DNA of 64,000 nucleotides from Ruminococcus sp. JC304 (GCA_000285855.2 HE978651.1:2894337-2958336), one strand, 5' to 3'. Numbered from the stretch's first letter, positions 1 to 9,325 are shown. The notes: generated by a model from the letters alone, not told the origin. Numbers and translations: made by a program.

Positions 1-247
1 GAGCAACCTGTCTGGTTCTGGGATCATAGTGATCTGTCAGACTTCCTGCAACAGCCACCACGGAAACATCCGTGATTCCTGCCATGTGCAGAATCTGCTG
101 TGCGGCCTCTGCCCCTGTAAGACCGGAAGTACTGTGGACTTTGCTGTACTTTGCAAAAGTACCCTTTACTTTGGCTGATGCAGCCAGAGACAATACCATT
201 CCTATAACCAGCAAAATATAAGTGGGATCAAAATAATATCCGTACAT
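1..247 (-). CDS. Neutral zinc metallopeptidase, YugP family (partial, N-terminal 82 residues)
   Basis: Only the N-terminus is present; the gene runs off the left edge. The ATG is at 247 behind a good AAGGAGTG ribosome site. The visible part has one membrane segment (about residues 8-24) followed by TSGLTGAEAAQQIL and a VAGSLTDHYDP segment, which is the start typical of YugP-type (Zn_peptidase_2) membrane metallopeptidases. The HExxH motif would lie beyond the window. It follows fmt by 4 bp, and def-fmt-yugP is a common order in Clostridia. The substrate of this family is not known to me. Confidence 0.75.
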   Translation of the reverse strand, partial: MYGYYFDPTYILLVIGMVLSLAASAKVKGTFAKYSKVHSTSGLTGAEAAQQILHMAGITDVSVVAVAGSLTDHYDPRTRQVA

Positions 248-251
248 ACAA

Positions 252-1199
252 TCACTCCTTATGATCTGTAAATCTGCTTCCTGCTTCTATATGATATCCC
301 CGCAGAAAAGCTTCTGCATCCATCCGTTTTTTACCTTCCAGCTGTACCTCTGTCAGAATCAGTGTTCCATCCTTGCAGGCAACATGAATTCCTTCTTTAT
401 CTGTAAGAATAACTGTTCCGGGTGTCTCACCGGAGCATTTTTCATCTGCCCGGCTTTTCCATACCTTAAGAGTCTTTCCATTTACAAAGGTATAAGCACT
501 TGGCCATGGGTTCAATCCACGTACCAGTCTTTCCAGTTCCACAGCAGACTTATGAAAGTCCATAAGCCCCATCTTTTTGTTGATCATTGCCGCATAAGGC
601 GTCGGGCTCTCCTCCGGCTGCTTTTCCCATACTGCAGTTCCCTGTTCAATAGACGGCAGCGTTTTGATCAGAAGTTCTGCACCGGCCTGGGCAAGCTTTG
701 CAAAAAGACTTCCTCCGGTTTCCTCCTTTTCCAGAGGAATCACAATCTTTGAGATCATATCTCCGGTATCCAGTCCCTCTCCCATCTGCATGATGGTAAC
801 ACCGGATTCTTTTTCTCCATCGATCACAGCCTGCTGGATGGGGGCAGCTCCTCTGTATTTCGGTAAAAGTGATGCATGAATATTAATGCAGCCATATTTC
901 GGCAATTCCAGCACATCCCTGGGAATGATCTGTCCAAAGGCTGCCACAACAATCACATCCGGTGCAATTTCACGAAGTGTGTCCAGAAATTCCCTGTTAT
1001 TTTTGACACGCTGGGGCTGATAAACAGGAATTTCATGCAAAAGAGCTTCTTCCTTTACAGGTGTAGGAAGTAAGGATTTCCCCCTTCCTTTTGGTTTATC
1101 CGGCTGAGTAACCACTGCTGCCACATCATATCCGGCTTCCACCAGTGCCTTTAAGGGCGGCACAGCAAAATCAGGTGTTCCCATAAAAACTATTTTCAT
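252..1199 (-). CDS. fmt: Methionyl-tRNA formyltransferase
   Basis: Transfers a formyl group from 10-formyl-THF to initiator Met-tRNA. The 315-residue length is normal. The N-terminal hydrolase-like domain carries the catalytic triad: Asn106 and His108 in INIHASLLPKYRGAAP, and Asp144 in GLDTGD. The C-terminal third is the tRNA-binding barrel. It lies 17 bp downstream of def, the enzyme that later removes the formyl group, so the pair is one translation-initiation unit in the operon with priA. Nothing unusual. Confidence 0.97.
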   Translation of the reverse strand: MKIVFMGTPDFAVPPLKALVEAGYDVAAVVTQPDKPKGRGKSLLPTPVKEEALLHEIPVYQPQRVKNNREFLDTLREIAPDVIVVAAFGQIIPRDVLELPKYGCINIHASLLPKYRGAAPIQQAVIDGEKESGVTIMQMGEGLDTGDMISKIVIPLEKEETGGSLFAKLAQAGAELLIKTLPSIEQGTAVWEKQPEESPTPYAAMINKKMGLMDFHKSAVELERLVRGLNPWPSAYTFVNGKTLKVWKSRADEKCSGETPGTVILTDKEGIHVACKDGTLILTEVQLEGKKRMDAEAFLRGYHIEAGSRFTDHKE

Positions 1200-1216
1200 A
1201 TTCTAATCCTATCCTC

Positions 1217-1690
1217 TCAGTCTTCTTCATCGTAGCTGACCCGGTGAAGTTCTCCCTCCACCAGCTCTGTATACATATGTCCATCCAGATGATCCAGTTC
1301 ATGGCAGAAAGCACGGGCCAGAAGTCCCTCTCCTTCATATACCACTTCTTCCATATCCTCATTCAAAGCTTTCACCTTTACATAATTAGGGCGGGTTACC
1401 TGTCCTGACATCCCCGGAACACTAAGGCAGCCTTCATCTCCGGTCTGCTCTCCGGACTTCTCAATAATCTCCGGATTGATTAAAATAATCGGTCCGTCAC
1501 CTACATCAATTACCACAACACGCTTCAGGATGCCCACCTGCGGTGCAGCCAGGCCAACTCCCATTGCCTCATACATGGTATCCAGCATATCTGCGATCAG
1601 GTCATGGATACGCGGTGTCATTTTATCTACCGGTCTGCTGATTTTTGTAAGTACAGGATCCCCCTCTACTCTGATTGTTCTAAGTGCCAT
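1217..1690 (-). CDS. def: Peptide deformylase
   Basis: Removes the N-formyl group from nascent proteins. All three family motifs are intact: [10 protein letters not shown] (about 44-53), EGCLS with metal ligand Cys88, and HELDH with metal ligands His130 and His134 and catalytic Glu131. At 157 residues, with no long insertion, it resembles the shorter deformylases. It sits between priA (17 bp upstream) and fmt (17 bp downstream) on the same strand. Confidence 0.97.
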   Translation of the reverse strand: MALRTIRVEGDPVLTKISRPVDKMTPRIHDLIADMLDTMYEAMGVGLAAPQVGILKRVVVIDVGDGPIILINPEIIEKSGEQTGDEGCLSVPGMSGQVTRPNYVKVKALNEDMEEVVYEGEGLLARAFCHELDHLDGHMYTELVEGELHRVSYDEED

Positions 1691-1707
1691 TTTCTAATCT
1701 CCTTTTC

Positions 1708-3927
1708 TCAACTGAAATCAAACTGTATATATATTTTCCGGAAACCGGAATTTATTTCCATGTATTTTTCCATCTGATCCTTGATCCGGACCAGTGTTTT
1801 ATATTCTTTATGCTTTAAATAAATAACTTGCCTGTAAATATCCTTCACCTTACCTATGGCTGCATAAGCAGGCCCTATTACATGCAGATCTTTTTCCCTG
1901 TAGATCCTGTGGATATACAGTTCCAGATAATGCATAGCCTGAGTCAGTACTTCCTCATTCTCCCCTGATCCAAGAATTGCCAGCATGTGAGATGCAGGCG
2001 GATAATCCAACAGCATACGGTAGCTCATCTCTTCCTCATAAAAGGTCTGATAGTCCTGGGCAGCCGATGCCTGAATACTGTAATGCTCCGGGTGATAGGT
2101 CTGAATCACTGCCTCACCTGCTTTCCTTCCTCTTCCGCAGCGTCCCACTGCCTGACACAGCAGCTGAAAAGTACGCTCTCCGCAGCGGTAATCCTCTGCA
2201 TTGAGGGAAAGGTCTGCAGCAATCACTCCTACCAGCGTTACATCCGGAAAATCATGCCCTTTCACGATCATCTGGGTTCCCACCAGCACATCTGCTTCAT
2301 GAGCAGCAAAGGCTGCCAGAATCTGTTCATAGCTTCCTTTATTTCTGGTAGTATCAAAATCCATACGCAAGGTTCTGACTCCAGGAAAGGTATCCCTTAC
2401 AACCTTCTCAATCTGCTGGGTGCCGGCCTTAAAGCCACCAATATAAGGAGAGCCACACTGAGGACATACCTGCGGCTTTCTGGTCTCATATCCACAGTAA
2501 TGACACAGCAATCTGCCATTATTATGCTCTGACAGCGATACATCACAGTGTGGACATTTCACCACAAATCCACAGGAACGGCAGGATACGAAGCCTGCAT
2601 AGCCTCTGCGGTTCAAAAACAGCATGATCTGTTCTTTTCTCTCCAACCGTTCTTTCATTTTCTCCTGCAGGGATCTGCTCAGAACCGAGCGGTTCCCCCC
2701 TCTCAGCTCTTCCCTGAGATCAACAACTGATACCTGCGGCATTGGTCTGTCCCCATATCTGGCAGTCAGTTTCACCAGACCATATTCACCGCTCTGTGCT
2801 CTGCTGTATGCTTCCAGAGAAGGAGTGGCTGATCCCAGAACAACTCTGGCATGTTCAATCCCTGCTCTGGCAATGGCGGTCTCCCTGGCGTGGTATCTGG
2901 GAGAACTTTCACTTTTATAGCTTGGCTCATGTTCCTCATCTATTATGATCAGCCCCAGATCCGGAAAGGGGGTAAACAATGCAGAACGGGGACCCACCAT
3001 TACCTGGACTCCCCCTCCCCTTGCACGTTTAAACTGATCATAGCGTTCTCCCTGGGACTGTCTGGAATTAATGACAGAAACCTTCTCTCCAAACCTGGCA
3101 TAGAACCGCCTCACAGTCTGATAAGTCAATGCAATCTCAGGAATCAGCACAACAGCCTGCTGGCCCTTTGCAAGTATTTCCTCGATCAGCCGCATATATA
3201 CCTGGGTCTTACCGCTTCCGGTCACTCCCTGAAGCAGTACCGGCCGTGGCTCAGGCTTTTCCCATTCCTGCAGTATTTTCTCTGCCGCCTGCTCCTGCTC
3301 CCGGTTCAGAGTCAGAGCCGGTTCTCTGGGAATGTCCTTTCCATCTATAGAATTACGAAAAATTTCATCATACTCTATACGCAGGATTCCCTGCTCTTTC
3401 ATTTTTCCCACAACAGCAGAAGTGGCTCCAAGCTCTTTGACTGCCAGAGTATACTCCAACCTTTTTTTGTCCAGAAGCGCTCTCAGGAGCCTTGTTCTCG
3501 CTTTAAACCTGGTTTTTTCCAGTCCTTCCAGAATTTTTCTTCCCTCTTCCTCTGAAACGTTCAGACAAAGATATCTCTTCTCCTTTGCCCGTATCTTCTC
3601 TTGTATGGGAAGAACCGTCTTCAATGCCTGGATCATGGTAGAGCCATAATTTTCCCTCATCCAGGCTGCCAGAATGATCAGCCTGGATTCTGTTGTCTCC
3701 TGTCCGCTGCTGCACTGAGAAATCGCCTTTATCCTGTCAGGCTCTACCTTTGGCTTATCCGTCAGACCTATCACATATCCCTTACGGATTTTATTTCCGT
3801 TTCCAAAAGGGATGGATACCACCATCCCCACCTTTATTTCCTGCTCCAGTTCTTCCGGCACCCTGTATTGAAAAGTTTTATCCAGCTTTTCACTGGAAAT
3901 ATCTATTATTATATCAGCATAAATCAT
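1708..3927 (-). CDS. priA: Primosomal protein N', replication restart helicase
   Basis: A 739-residue superfamily 2 DNA helicase that reloads the replisome at stalled forks. It has the N-terminal 3'-end DNA-binding domain, Walker A GVTGSGKT (234-241), a DEEH box (about 330), and a zinc-binding insertion made of CxxC pairs (CRSCG, CPHCD, CHYCG, CPQCGS) in the helicase core, followed by the QAVGRCGRG motif. First gene of a priA-def-fmt-zinc peptidase run. It is 9 bp downstream of murE, so it may be read through from murE. Confidence 0.97.
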   Translation of the reverse strand: MIYADIIIDISSEKLDKTFQYRVPEELEQEIKVGMVVSIPFGNGNKIRKGYVIGLTDKPKVEPDRIKAISQCSSGQETTESRLIILAAWMRENYGSTMIQALKTVLPIQEKIRAKEKRYLCLNVSEEEGRKILEGLEKTRFKARTRLLRALLDKKRLEYTLAVKELGATSAVVGKMKEQGILRIEYDEIFRNSIDGKDIPREPALTLNREQEQAAEKILQEWEKPEPRPVLLQGVTGSGKTQVYMRLIEEILAKGQQAVVLIPEIALTYQTVRRFYARFGEKVSVINSRQSQGERYDQFKRARGGGVQVMVGPRSALFTPFPDLGLIIIDEEHEPSYKSESSPRYHARETAIARAGIEHARVVLGSATPSLEAYSRAQSGEYGLVKLTARYGDRPMPQVSVVDLREELRGGNRSVLSRSLQEKMKERLERKEQIMLFLNRRGYAGFVSCRSCGFVVKCPHCDVSLSEHNNGRLLCHYCGYETRKPQVCPQCGSPYIGGFKAGTQQIEKVVRDTFPGVRTLRMDFDTTRNKGSYEQILAAFAAHEADVLVGTQMIVKGHDFPDVTLVGVIAADLSLNAEDYRCGERTFQLLCQAVGRCGRGRKAGEAVIQTYHPEHYSIQASAAQDYQTFYEEEMSYRMLLDYPPASHMLAILGSGENEEVLTQAMHYLELYIHRIYREKDLHVIGPAYAAIGKVKDIYRQVIYLKHKEYKTLVRIKDQMEKYMEINSGFRKIYIQFDFS

Positions 3928-3936
3928 AATTAATCA

Positions 3937-5394
3937 TTATTTGCCTGCAAGGATGTCAGCAATCAGTACTCTCTCATCCATTGGATATTTCTTGCCTTTG
4001 ATCTCCTGATAATCCTCATGTCCCTTACCGGCCAGAACAATAATATCTCCCGGTTCTCCGTGGTGGATCGCATAAGCGATAGCTTCCTTACGGTCTATGA
4101 TCTCCACATATTTACCGCTGGTCCTGGCCATTCCTGTTTTTATATCATCAATAATAGCCTGGGGCTCCTCATCCCTTGGGTTATCTGAGGTAATGATCGT
4201 CAGATCTGCCAGCTTTCCTGCCACCTCTCCCATTTCATAGCGGCGAAGTCTGGAGCGGTTTCCTCCACATCCGAACAGGCATACCAGTCTGTGTGGATGA
4301 TATTCCCGTAATGTGGTCAGAAGGCTTTCCAGTGCCATTGCATTATGTGCGTAATCGATCATCAGTGTAAAGTCCTCAGACACCTTCACCATTTCAATAC
4401 GTCCCTTTACCTTTGCCACTTTCAGAGCTTTCAGGATATTCTCCTCTGATACTTTGAAATGACGGCAGATGGCAATGGCAGTTAAAGAATTATAGATGCT
4501 GAATTTACCCGGAATATCGATTTCTACCGGAAAGTCAAGCAGTCCTCTCAAATGATAGGAAATTCCCAGATATCCCTTACCTCCCACCAGCTTTGCATCC
4601 TCAGCCCGAAGATCTGCCTCCGGTGAAAATCCATAAGTCTCCAGCTCACAGGTATGTCCCTGTATGATTTTCTCAAAATGCTCATCATCCCTGTTTACAA
4701 TCCCTGTTCTGCACTGTTTCAGCAGCAGCGATTTACATCTGAGATAATCATCGAAATCCTTATGCTCATTTGGCCCGATATGATCCGGCTCAATATTGGT
4801 AAAAATACCAAAATCAAAGACAAAGCCCTGTGTTCTGTGAAGCATAAGTCCCTGGGAAGAAACCTCCATTACCACACAGTCACAGCCTGCTTCAACCATA
4901 TCATGGAAATATTTCTGAACCATATAAGATTCCGGTGTGGTATTGCTTGCAGGAATCACCTTATCACCGATGATGGCCTCAATAGTTCCGATGAGCCCCA
5001 CCTTATATCCGGCATTTTCAAGAATGGATTTTACCATATAGGTAGTTGTGGTTTTTCCCTTTGTTCCTGTAATACCGATCGTTTTCAATTTTTCTGCCGG
5101 ATATCCGAAATATGCGGCAGAAATAAATGCCATGGCATAGCGGCTGTCCTCCACAAGGATAACAGTCACATCTGCAGGAGCCTCAACTTTCTCCTCCACT
5201 ACCAGAACTTTCGCACCTTTTGCGATCACATCCGGCACAAATTTATGTCCGTCCACAACCGCCCCGCGGATGCAGATAAAAAGAGAACCCTCTTCTACCT
5301 TTCGGGAATCATATACAACGTTTTTAACTTCCTGGTCTGTGCTTCCCTGAATACAGGTATACTCCAGACGCTCTAATAAGGATATTAACTTCAT
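3937..5394 (-). CDS. murE: UDP-MurNAc-tripeptide synthetase (meso-DAP type)
   Basis: Adds the third amino acid to the peptidoglycan stem in the cytosol. The start was set at 5394 because a GGAGG site precedes that ATG; a longer upstream reading lacks one. The 485-residue product has the ATP loop GTKGKTTT (110-117) and DNPRDEE (404-410). DNPR is the motif of enzymes that add meso-diaminopimelate rather than lysine, which agrees with dapF in this window. The three Mur ligase domains are complete. Confidence 0.95.
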   Translation of the reverse strand: MKLISLLERLEYTCIQGSTDQEVKNVVYDSRKVEEGSLFICIRGAVVDGHKFVPDVIAKGAKVLVVEEKVEAPADVTVILVEDSRYAMAFISAAYFGYPAEKLKTIGITGTKGKTTTTYMVKSILENAGYKVGLIGTIEAIIGDKVIPASNTTPESYMVQKYFHDMVEAGCDCVVMEVSSQGLMLHRTQGFVFDFGIFTNIEPDHIGPNEHKDFDDYLRCKSLLLKQCRTGIVNRDDEHFEKIIQGHTCELETYGFSPEADLRAEDAKLVGGKGYLGISYHLRGLLDFPVEIDIPGKFSIYNSLTAIAICRHFKVSEENILKALKVAKVKGRIEMVKVSEDFTLMIDYAHNAMALESLLTTLREYHPHRLVCLFGCGGNRSRLRRYEMGEVAGKLADLTIITSDNPRDEEPQAIIDDIKTGMARTSGKYVEIIDRKEAIAYAIHHGEPGDIIVLAGKGHEDYQEIKGKKYPMDERVLIADILAGK

Positions 5395-5452
5395 TGATGT
5401 CCTCCATATTTTTATATACTCTATATTAGAATAGCACACCTCCATTCCCGTT

Positions 5453-7213
5453 TCAACGTTGTTTTTTGGCAGCTGCCGCTCCTACAATAACTGCGCACAC
5501 ACATAATGCAAGAAAAAATGTTCCTTTTGTATCATCTCCTGTGCTGGGCTTGGAGGCTGTCTCATAGGCGCTCCCTGATTTCGAACCTGCCCCATAGGAC
5601 TGATAAGAAGAATAGGTCTGTGTGATCTGTGGTGTTACCGTCACCTCCGCAGACTTCACAGTCACCTCTGACCGAGATTTCATATTCGTTGTCCCGGTCT
5701 CATCAGAAATAACAGTTACCTCATTTACCAGCTCCTGACTCTCAAAATATTGAGGAATCGTTACAACCGCATAAAGCCCCAAAGCCTCTCCCGGTGCAAT
5801 GCTTGGAATCAGCGCCTGCGTTCTTGTACTATTTAAGGTTACTCCTTCCTTTGGCATAAACTGAGCCTGAATATTTGCATTTAGAAATCTCTCTGTGCTC
5901 AGAACAGAATGAAGTGTTTTTTCTCCTGTATTACGGATACATATCTGATAGGTAATCGTATCGCCCGGAAAAGCTTCCGTTCTGTCCGCTGTTTTTTCCA
6001 CTTCAAAAGAGGCCTTCAGTCCTTCTACTTTAATCTGGCATGCAGCCTGACAGCCAATCATTTCTTCTCTGCCAGGATGTTTTGTCTTTACAGTTACTGT
6101 GTGAAACAGATCTCCCTCCTTATTCTCATCCGGCAGAAGCGTCATCCGAAGTCTCCTGCTCTCTCCTGGGTTTAATGCAGCCAAAACTGCTTCTTTGCCA
6201 TCTACGTAAAAATCCGGTTCAGACTCCCACACTGCCCGGATATCCTCCATAGAAAAACTGCTTGAAAACCGAAGATCTGTCAAAGAAAGCTGGCCTGTAT
6301 TGGTCACATCCAGAATATAATTTACCGGCTGTCCGGCTTTTGTTTTCTCCACATCTGCCCTAAGAACTGCCTCGATTCCTGTTTTTGCCGCATTTACCAA
6401 CAATTCAGGGGAAGGATTGGAAACCAGAGTCTGAAGTTCTTCTCCTCTTTTTTCCTGTAAAAATGTACCCAATCCCGGCTGATCCTTTTGTAAAGGTTCA
6501 TCCTGTACCACCGGATAATTTCTTTTCTCCCAGGAAAGCTGATATTCCGGACGCAGTGTCACCGGAACAGTCAGTGTATAATAATCCTCTGTGATCTTTT
6601 CTATCTGCAGATGATCTGTAAGACAAAAGATCTCCGTGTCTTCTCCCTTCTGGTTTTTTATGGAAACAGTTTCTGCTGTAATTTCTTCCGGAAGAAAAGC
6701 TGTATCCGGAAGAAAATATTCAGATATGTATGTGGTCAGAATATATTCCTTCTTTTCTTCCGGCATGGCAGGATTTTCAGTTTCGCTCACAGGATTTTCA
6801 ACTTTTCCAGAAACCTCTTCTGTCTCTGTGTCTTCACCAGTCTCCACATTTTCTCTGACTTCTGTCTCCTCTACAGTTTCTGCTTTCTCCGCTGCTCCAC
6901 CTTCCTCAGAATTTTCTTCCATATTCTCCCCCTCATCTGCTGTAAAGCTTTCTGTCTCCATTCCTGCCTGGGGTTTCTCCTGTTCCGCTTCACTGGTATC
7001 CTTCAAAGTATTCAGCCCGCTAAGCCGCAGGGTCAGATCTGCTTTATAATTTTCCTCATCCGTCCATTTTGCGCTTTGTTCTATATTCAGAACCGGCGCT
7101 ACCAGTTCTGCCCCTGATACCTGCATTCCCTGAAGCGGTACACAGATGCCTGAAAGAATAGCTGCCATGGCAAGTACTGCTGCTTTCGTCTGATTCCATA
7201 TTCTGTTTTTCAT
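5453..7213 (-). CDS. Secreted DUF11-like surface protein with a variant sortase signal
   Basis: Not recognised as a named protein. The start at 7213 follows an AGGAGA site and gives 586 residues: a signal peptide (about 5-30), a Glu/Thr-rich acidic low-complexity stretch (about 75-150), then Ig-like beta-rich regions. One of these has the NTG...L pattern of DUF11 repeats (NTGQLSLTDL, later NTGEKTLHSV). The C-terminus is KPSTGDD, a hydrophobic segment and a KKQR tail, a sortase-type layout with Lys in place of the first Leu of LPxTG. It is probably a cell-wall anchored protein of unknown role. It has its own promoter and an unusually long leader (about 295 nt). Confidence 0.7.
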   Translation of the reverse strand: MKNRIWNQTKAAVLAMAAILSGICVPLQGMQVSGAELVAPVLNIEQSAKWTDEENYKADLTLRLSGLNTLKDTSEAEQEKPQAGMETESFTADEGENMEENSEEGGAAEKAETVEETEVRENVETGEDTETEEVSGKVENPVSETENPAMPEEKKEYILTTYISEYFLPDTAFLPEEITAETVSIKNQKGEDTEIFCLTDHLQIEKITEDYYTLTVPVTLRPEYQLSWEKRNYPVVQDEPLQKDQPGLGTFLQEKRGEELQTLVSNPSPELLVNAAKTGIEAVLRADVEKTKAGQPVNYILDVTNTGQLSLTDLRFSSSFSMEDIRAVWESEPDFYVDGKEAVLAALNPGESRRLRMTLLPDENKEGDLFHTVTVKTKHPGREEMIGCQAACQIKVEGLKASFEVEKTADRTEAFPGDTITYQICIRNTGEKTLHSVLSTERFLNANIQAQFMPKEGVTLNSTRTQALIPSIAPGEALGLYAVVTIPQYFESQELVNEVTVISDETGTTNMKSRSEVTVKSAEVTVTPQITQTYSSYQSYGAGSKSGSAYETASKPSTGDDTKGTFFLALCVCAVIVGAAAAKKQR

Positions 7214-7514
7214 ATTATCGTCTCCTAATAATTTCATGAAAATTTCGCCATCTGCGACCTTTTGCTGTTGTTTCTCATGCCGCATTTCCACTGACGGCCT
7301 TTTCCCGTCCAGTCTGCAGCTTTGCCTCTTATCCAGGAGTACGTAACAGTCATACAGACATAAGCATTCCCCCTCTTTGCCAGACGGCTCATCACTCTCC
7401 GTCTTCCATTTAATGATGTTCTGTGAAATAATGCACCGAAACAGTGCCTGAAAATCATCTCTGCAGAATGCAGAAACAGATGAGGGTTACCTCAGACCCG
7501 GTAACTCTGTCTTT

Positions 7515-7543
7515 ACTTTAGCATGTCCCTTTTCGGAAAGCAA
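7515..7543 (-). promoter_or_regulatory. Promoter of the DUF11-like surface protein gene
   Basis: Read on the minus strand: TTGCTT, 17-bp spacer, TAAAGT, with a TG just before the -10. It is about 300 bp from the start codon at 7213, leaving a long untranslated leader. I could not match the leader to a known riboswitch. Confidence 0.5.
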
Positions 7544-7647
7544 GCAATTGGAGTAAATATATATTTACTTTAATTTTTGTTTATAATTCTTTTATATTTT
7601 TTCCGTTTCTTTCAGATTATTGACATACTTTGCACATATTTTCCCCC

Positions 7648-7743
7648 TATAATAGGTTTTGGATAGATGAAAACCACTCTCTATCTCCCCCCTCAAAAAT
7701 GGACAGCTCCTGCAGCAATGCGGGAGCTGTTTATTTTATTATT
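7648..7743 (+). ncRNA. Candidate short intergenic transcript ending at a terminator
   Basis: A perfect -10 box TATAAT (7648-7653) is followed by about 80 nt with a small stem (GATAG/CTATC), a C6 run and then a strong terminator hairpin with a T-rich tail. There is no open reading frame of note. A TTGACA lies upstream but at 22 bp spacing, so promoter strength is doubtful. This could be a small RNA or an attenuated leader placed ahead of the carbamate kinase gene. Not matched to any family I know. Confidence 0.3.
7703..7743 (+). terminator. Rho-independent terminator upstream of arcC
   Basis: Stem ACAGCTCCTGC / GCGGGAGCTGT (7703-7730; one G-U wobble) with a 6-nt loop, then TTATTTTATTATTG. It lies upstream of the arcC promoter, so it ends a short upstream transcript rather than a gene. 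Confidence 0.7.
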
Positions 7744-7783
7744 GTTTTTATTCGTTTTTAATTGCTGTTCGGAGAAGAATCTA

Positions 7784-7812
7784 TTGCATTTCCCCGGACA
7801 GTCTTTTATAAT
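7784..7812 (+). promoter_or_regulatory. Promoter of arcC
   Basis: TTGCAT (7784-7789), 17-bp spacer, TATAAT (7807-7812), about 83 bp upstream of the arcC start. Close to the sigma-A consensus. Confidence 0.7.
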
Positions 7813-7895
7813 GTAGTGTATCATTATGATTATCTCGGGAGGCTTGAATCACAGCCACCTGTGTACAACAAAAATAAAGAAACGAGGTATTTCCC

Positions 7896-8828
7896 ATGAG
7901 CGAAAAAATTACAGTAGTTGCATTGGGCCACAGAGCATTAGGTACAACTCTGCCAGAGCAGAAAATTGCCACAAAAAAAGCTGCCAAAGCTATTGCAGAC
8001 CTTGTAGAAGCAGGAAACCGTGTAGTAATTTCACACAGTAACGGACCACAGGTCGGAATGATCCATACTGCTATGAACGAATTTGGTAAGGCACATCCGG
8101 ATTATACATTTGCACCTATGTCCGTATGTTCTGCCATGAGCCAGGGCTACATCGGTTATGACCTTCAGACTGCCATCCGTGCAGAGCTGCTTTCCAGAGG
8201 TATTTACAAACCGGTTGCCACTGTATTGACTCAGGTTGTGATCGATCCTTATGATGACGCTTTCGCAGAACCAGAGAAGATCATCGGCCGTGTCCTGACC
8301 AAGGAAGAAGCAGAAGCAGAGGAACATAAGGGTAATTTTGTTACAGAGCTTGCAGACGGTACCTACAAAAGAATCCTTGCTGCACCAAAGCCGCAGAAAA
8401 TTGTAGAGCTTGAAACGATCCGCACACTTGTAGATGCGGGCGAGATCGTCATTGCAGCCGGAGGCGGCGGTATCCCTGTTATGGAGCAGGGAGTTGCCTT
8501 AAACGGTGCCAGTGCTATTATCGAAAAAGACCTGACAAGCGGACTTCTGGCTCAGGAGTTAAATGCAGATACTCTTCTGATCCTGACCAGTGTAGAGAAG
8601 GTAAGCCTGAATCTTGACATGGATAATGAAGAATTCCTGGGTGAAATCTCTGTAGCAGATGCTAAAAAATATATGGATGAGAACCAGTTTGCACCGGGAT
8701 CTATGTTGCCGAAATTTGAAGCGGGAGTCAGCTTTGTTGAAAAAGGAGACGGACGCCGGACTATTATTACGGATATTGCCCATGCGAAGGATGGGGTTTA
8801 TGAGAAGACGGGGACTATAATTAAATGA
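7896..8828 (+). CDS. arcC: Carbamate kinase
   Basis: Catalyses the reversible carbamoyl phosphate + ADP to ATP + carbamate step, usually the energy-yielding end of arginine or purine/urea-type fermentations. The 310-residue protein is full length. It shows the amino-acid kinase fold motifs: an N-terminal substrate loop around SHSNGPQVG, then AAGGGGIPV in the nucleotide-binding half, with Lys residues conserved in the family. No arginine deiminase or ornithine carbamoyltransferase gene is adjacent, so the source of carbamoyl phosphate cannot be read from this locus. Single gene with its own promoter. Confidence 0.95.
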   Translation: MSEKITVVALGHRALGTTLPEQKIATKKAAKAIADLVEAGNRVVISHSNGPQVGMIHTAMNEFGKAHPDYTFAPMSVCSAMSQGYIGYDLQTAIRAELLSRGIYKPVATVLTQVVIDPYDDAFAEPEKIIGRVLTKEEAEAEEHKGNFVTELADGTYKRILAAPKPQKIVELETIRTLVDAGEIVIAAGGGGIPVMEQGVALNGASAIIEKDLTSGLLAQELNADTLLILTSVEKVSLNLDMDNEEFLGEISVADAKKYMDENQFAPGSMLPKFEAGVSFVEKGDGRRTIITDIAHAKDGVYEKTGTIIK

Positions 8829-8837
8829 TGTTTTGCA

Positions 8838-8863
8838 AAGGGGACGCATAGCGGCGTCCCCTC
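8838..8863 (+). terminator. Stem-loop at the 3' end of arcC
   Basis: GGGGACGC / GCGTCCCC hairpin about 10 bp after the arcC stop. There is no T tract after it, so it is either a weak terminator or an mRNA-stabilising stem. Confidence 0.45.
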
Positions 8864-8878
8864 TGCACACCCCTCGCG

Positions 8879-9044
8879 CTAGAGCGTGTTTGAAAAAGGC
8901 TTTCTGCAAGATGTGCGTCACAATTTGTGGTATATTTTGTCCGGATGAAGGCGCCGTAGCGGGCTACGGCAACTGAATTCGGGCAAAATATACCGCAAAG
9001 TGGGGCGTGCAGATTGCGGGAATGATTTTTCAAACACGCTCTAG
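8879..9044. repeat. MITE-like 166-bp imperfect palindrome
   Basis: The ends CTAGAGCGTGTTTGAAAA and TTTTTCAAACACGCTCTAG are inverted copies, and the complementarity runs inward through GGTATATTTTG / CAAAATATACC to a central GCCGTAGC-GGGC-TACGGC region. The terminal CTAG is self-complementary, so it could be part of the repeat or a 4-bp target duplication. There is no coding capacity. It is probably a non-autonomous mobile palindrome of a kind frequent between genes in this group. Confidence 0.75.
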
Positions 9045-9177
9045 TGTCTGACGGGAGGGGTGTTGTTGTTTTTAGGTATGGAAGGAGCTCCGGGTTGAGA
9101 TATGAGGGAGCTTTTGTTAACTTTACTTTGTTGGTGAGACGGACGGGGAGGCGGCGGGGCCTGCCCCTGATATTAGA

Positions 9178-9205
9178 TTAGCCGAATCAAGCGAATATCC
9201 GCTTG
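9178..9205 (-). repeat. Short dispersed repeat, compact copy
   Basis: On the minus strand it reads CAAGCGGATATTCGC followed directly by TTGATTCGGCTAA. The same two blocks occur at 12391-12437, separated there by a GC-rich hairpin segment. Related pieces are at 16716-16754 and 24862-24886. Confidence 0.55.
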
Positions 9206-9280
9206 ACTGTTGGGATGGTAATAGCAACGTTTTGAGATGTATTATAAAAAGAAGGTGTCTGGAAATAGACAGTCTTGCAA

Positions 9281-9322
9281 AAAGAAGGATGTAATTCGTT
9301 TTGAATTACATCCTTCTTTTTT
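9281..9322. terminator. Strong terminator after nrdD (9326-11461)
   Basis: A 17-bp perfect stem AAAGAAGGATGTAATTC / GAATTACATCCTTCTTT with a 5-nt loop and T runs on both sides. It lies just past the nrdD stop and can work on both strands. Confidence 0.9.
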
Positions 9323-9325
9323 GGA

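Noticed and set aside
7234-7458. A 74-codon minus-strand frame in the surface protein leader
   Set aside because: No ribosome site and no protein-like composition; it lies within the untranslated leader.
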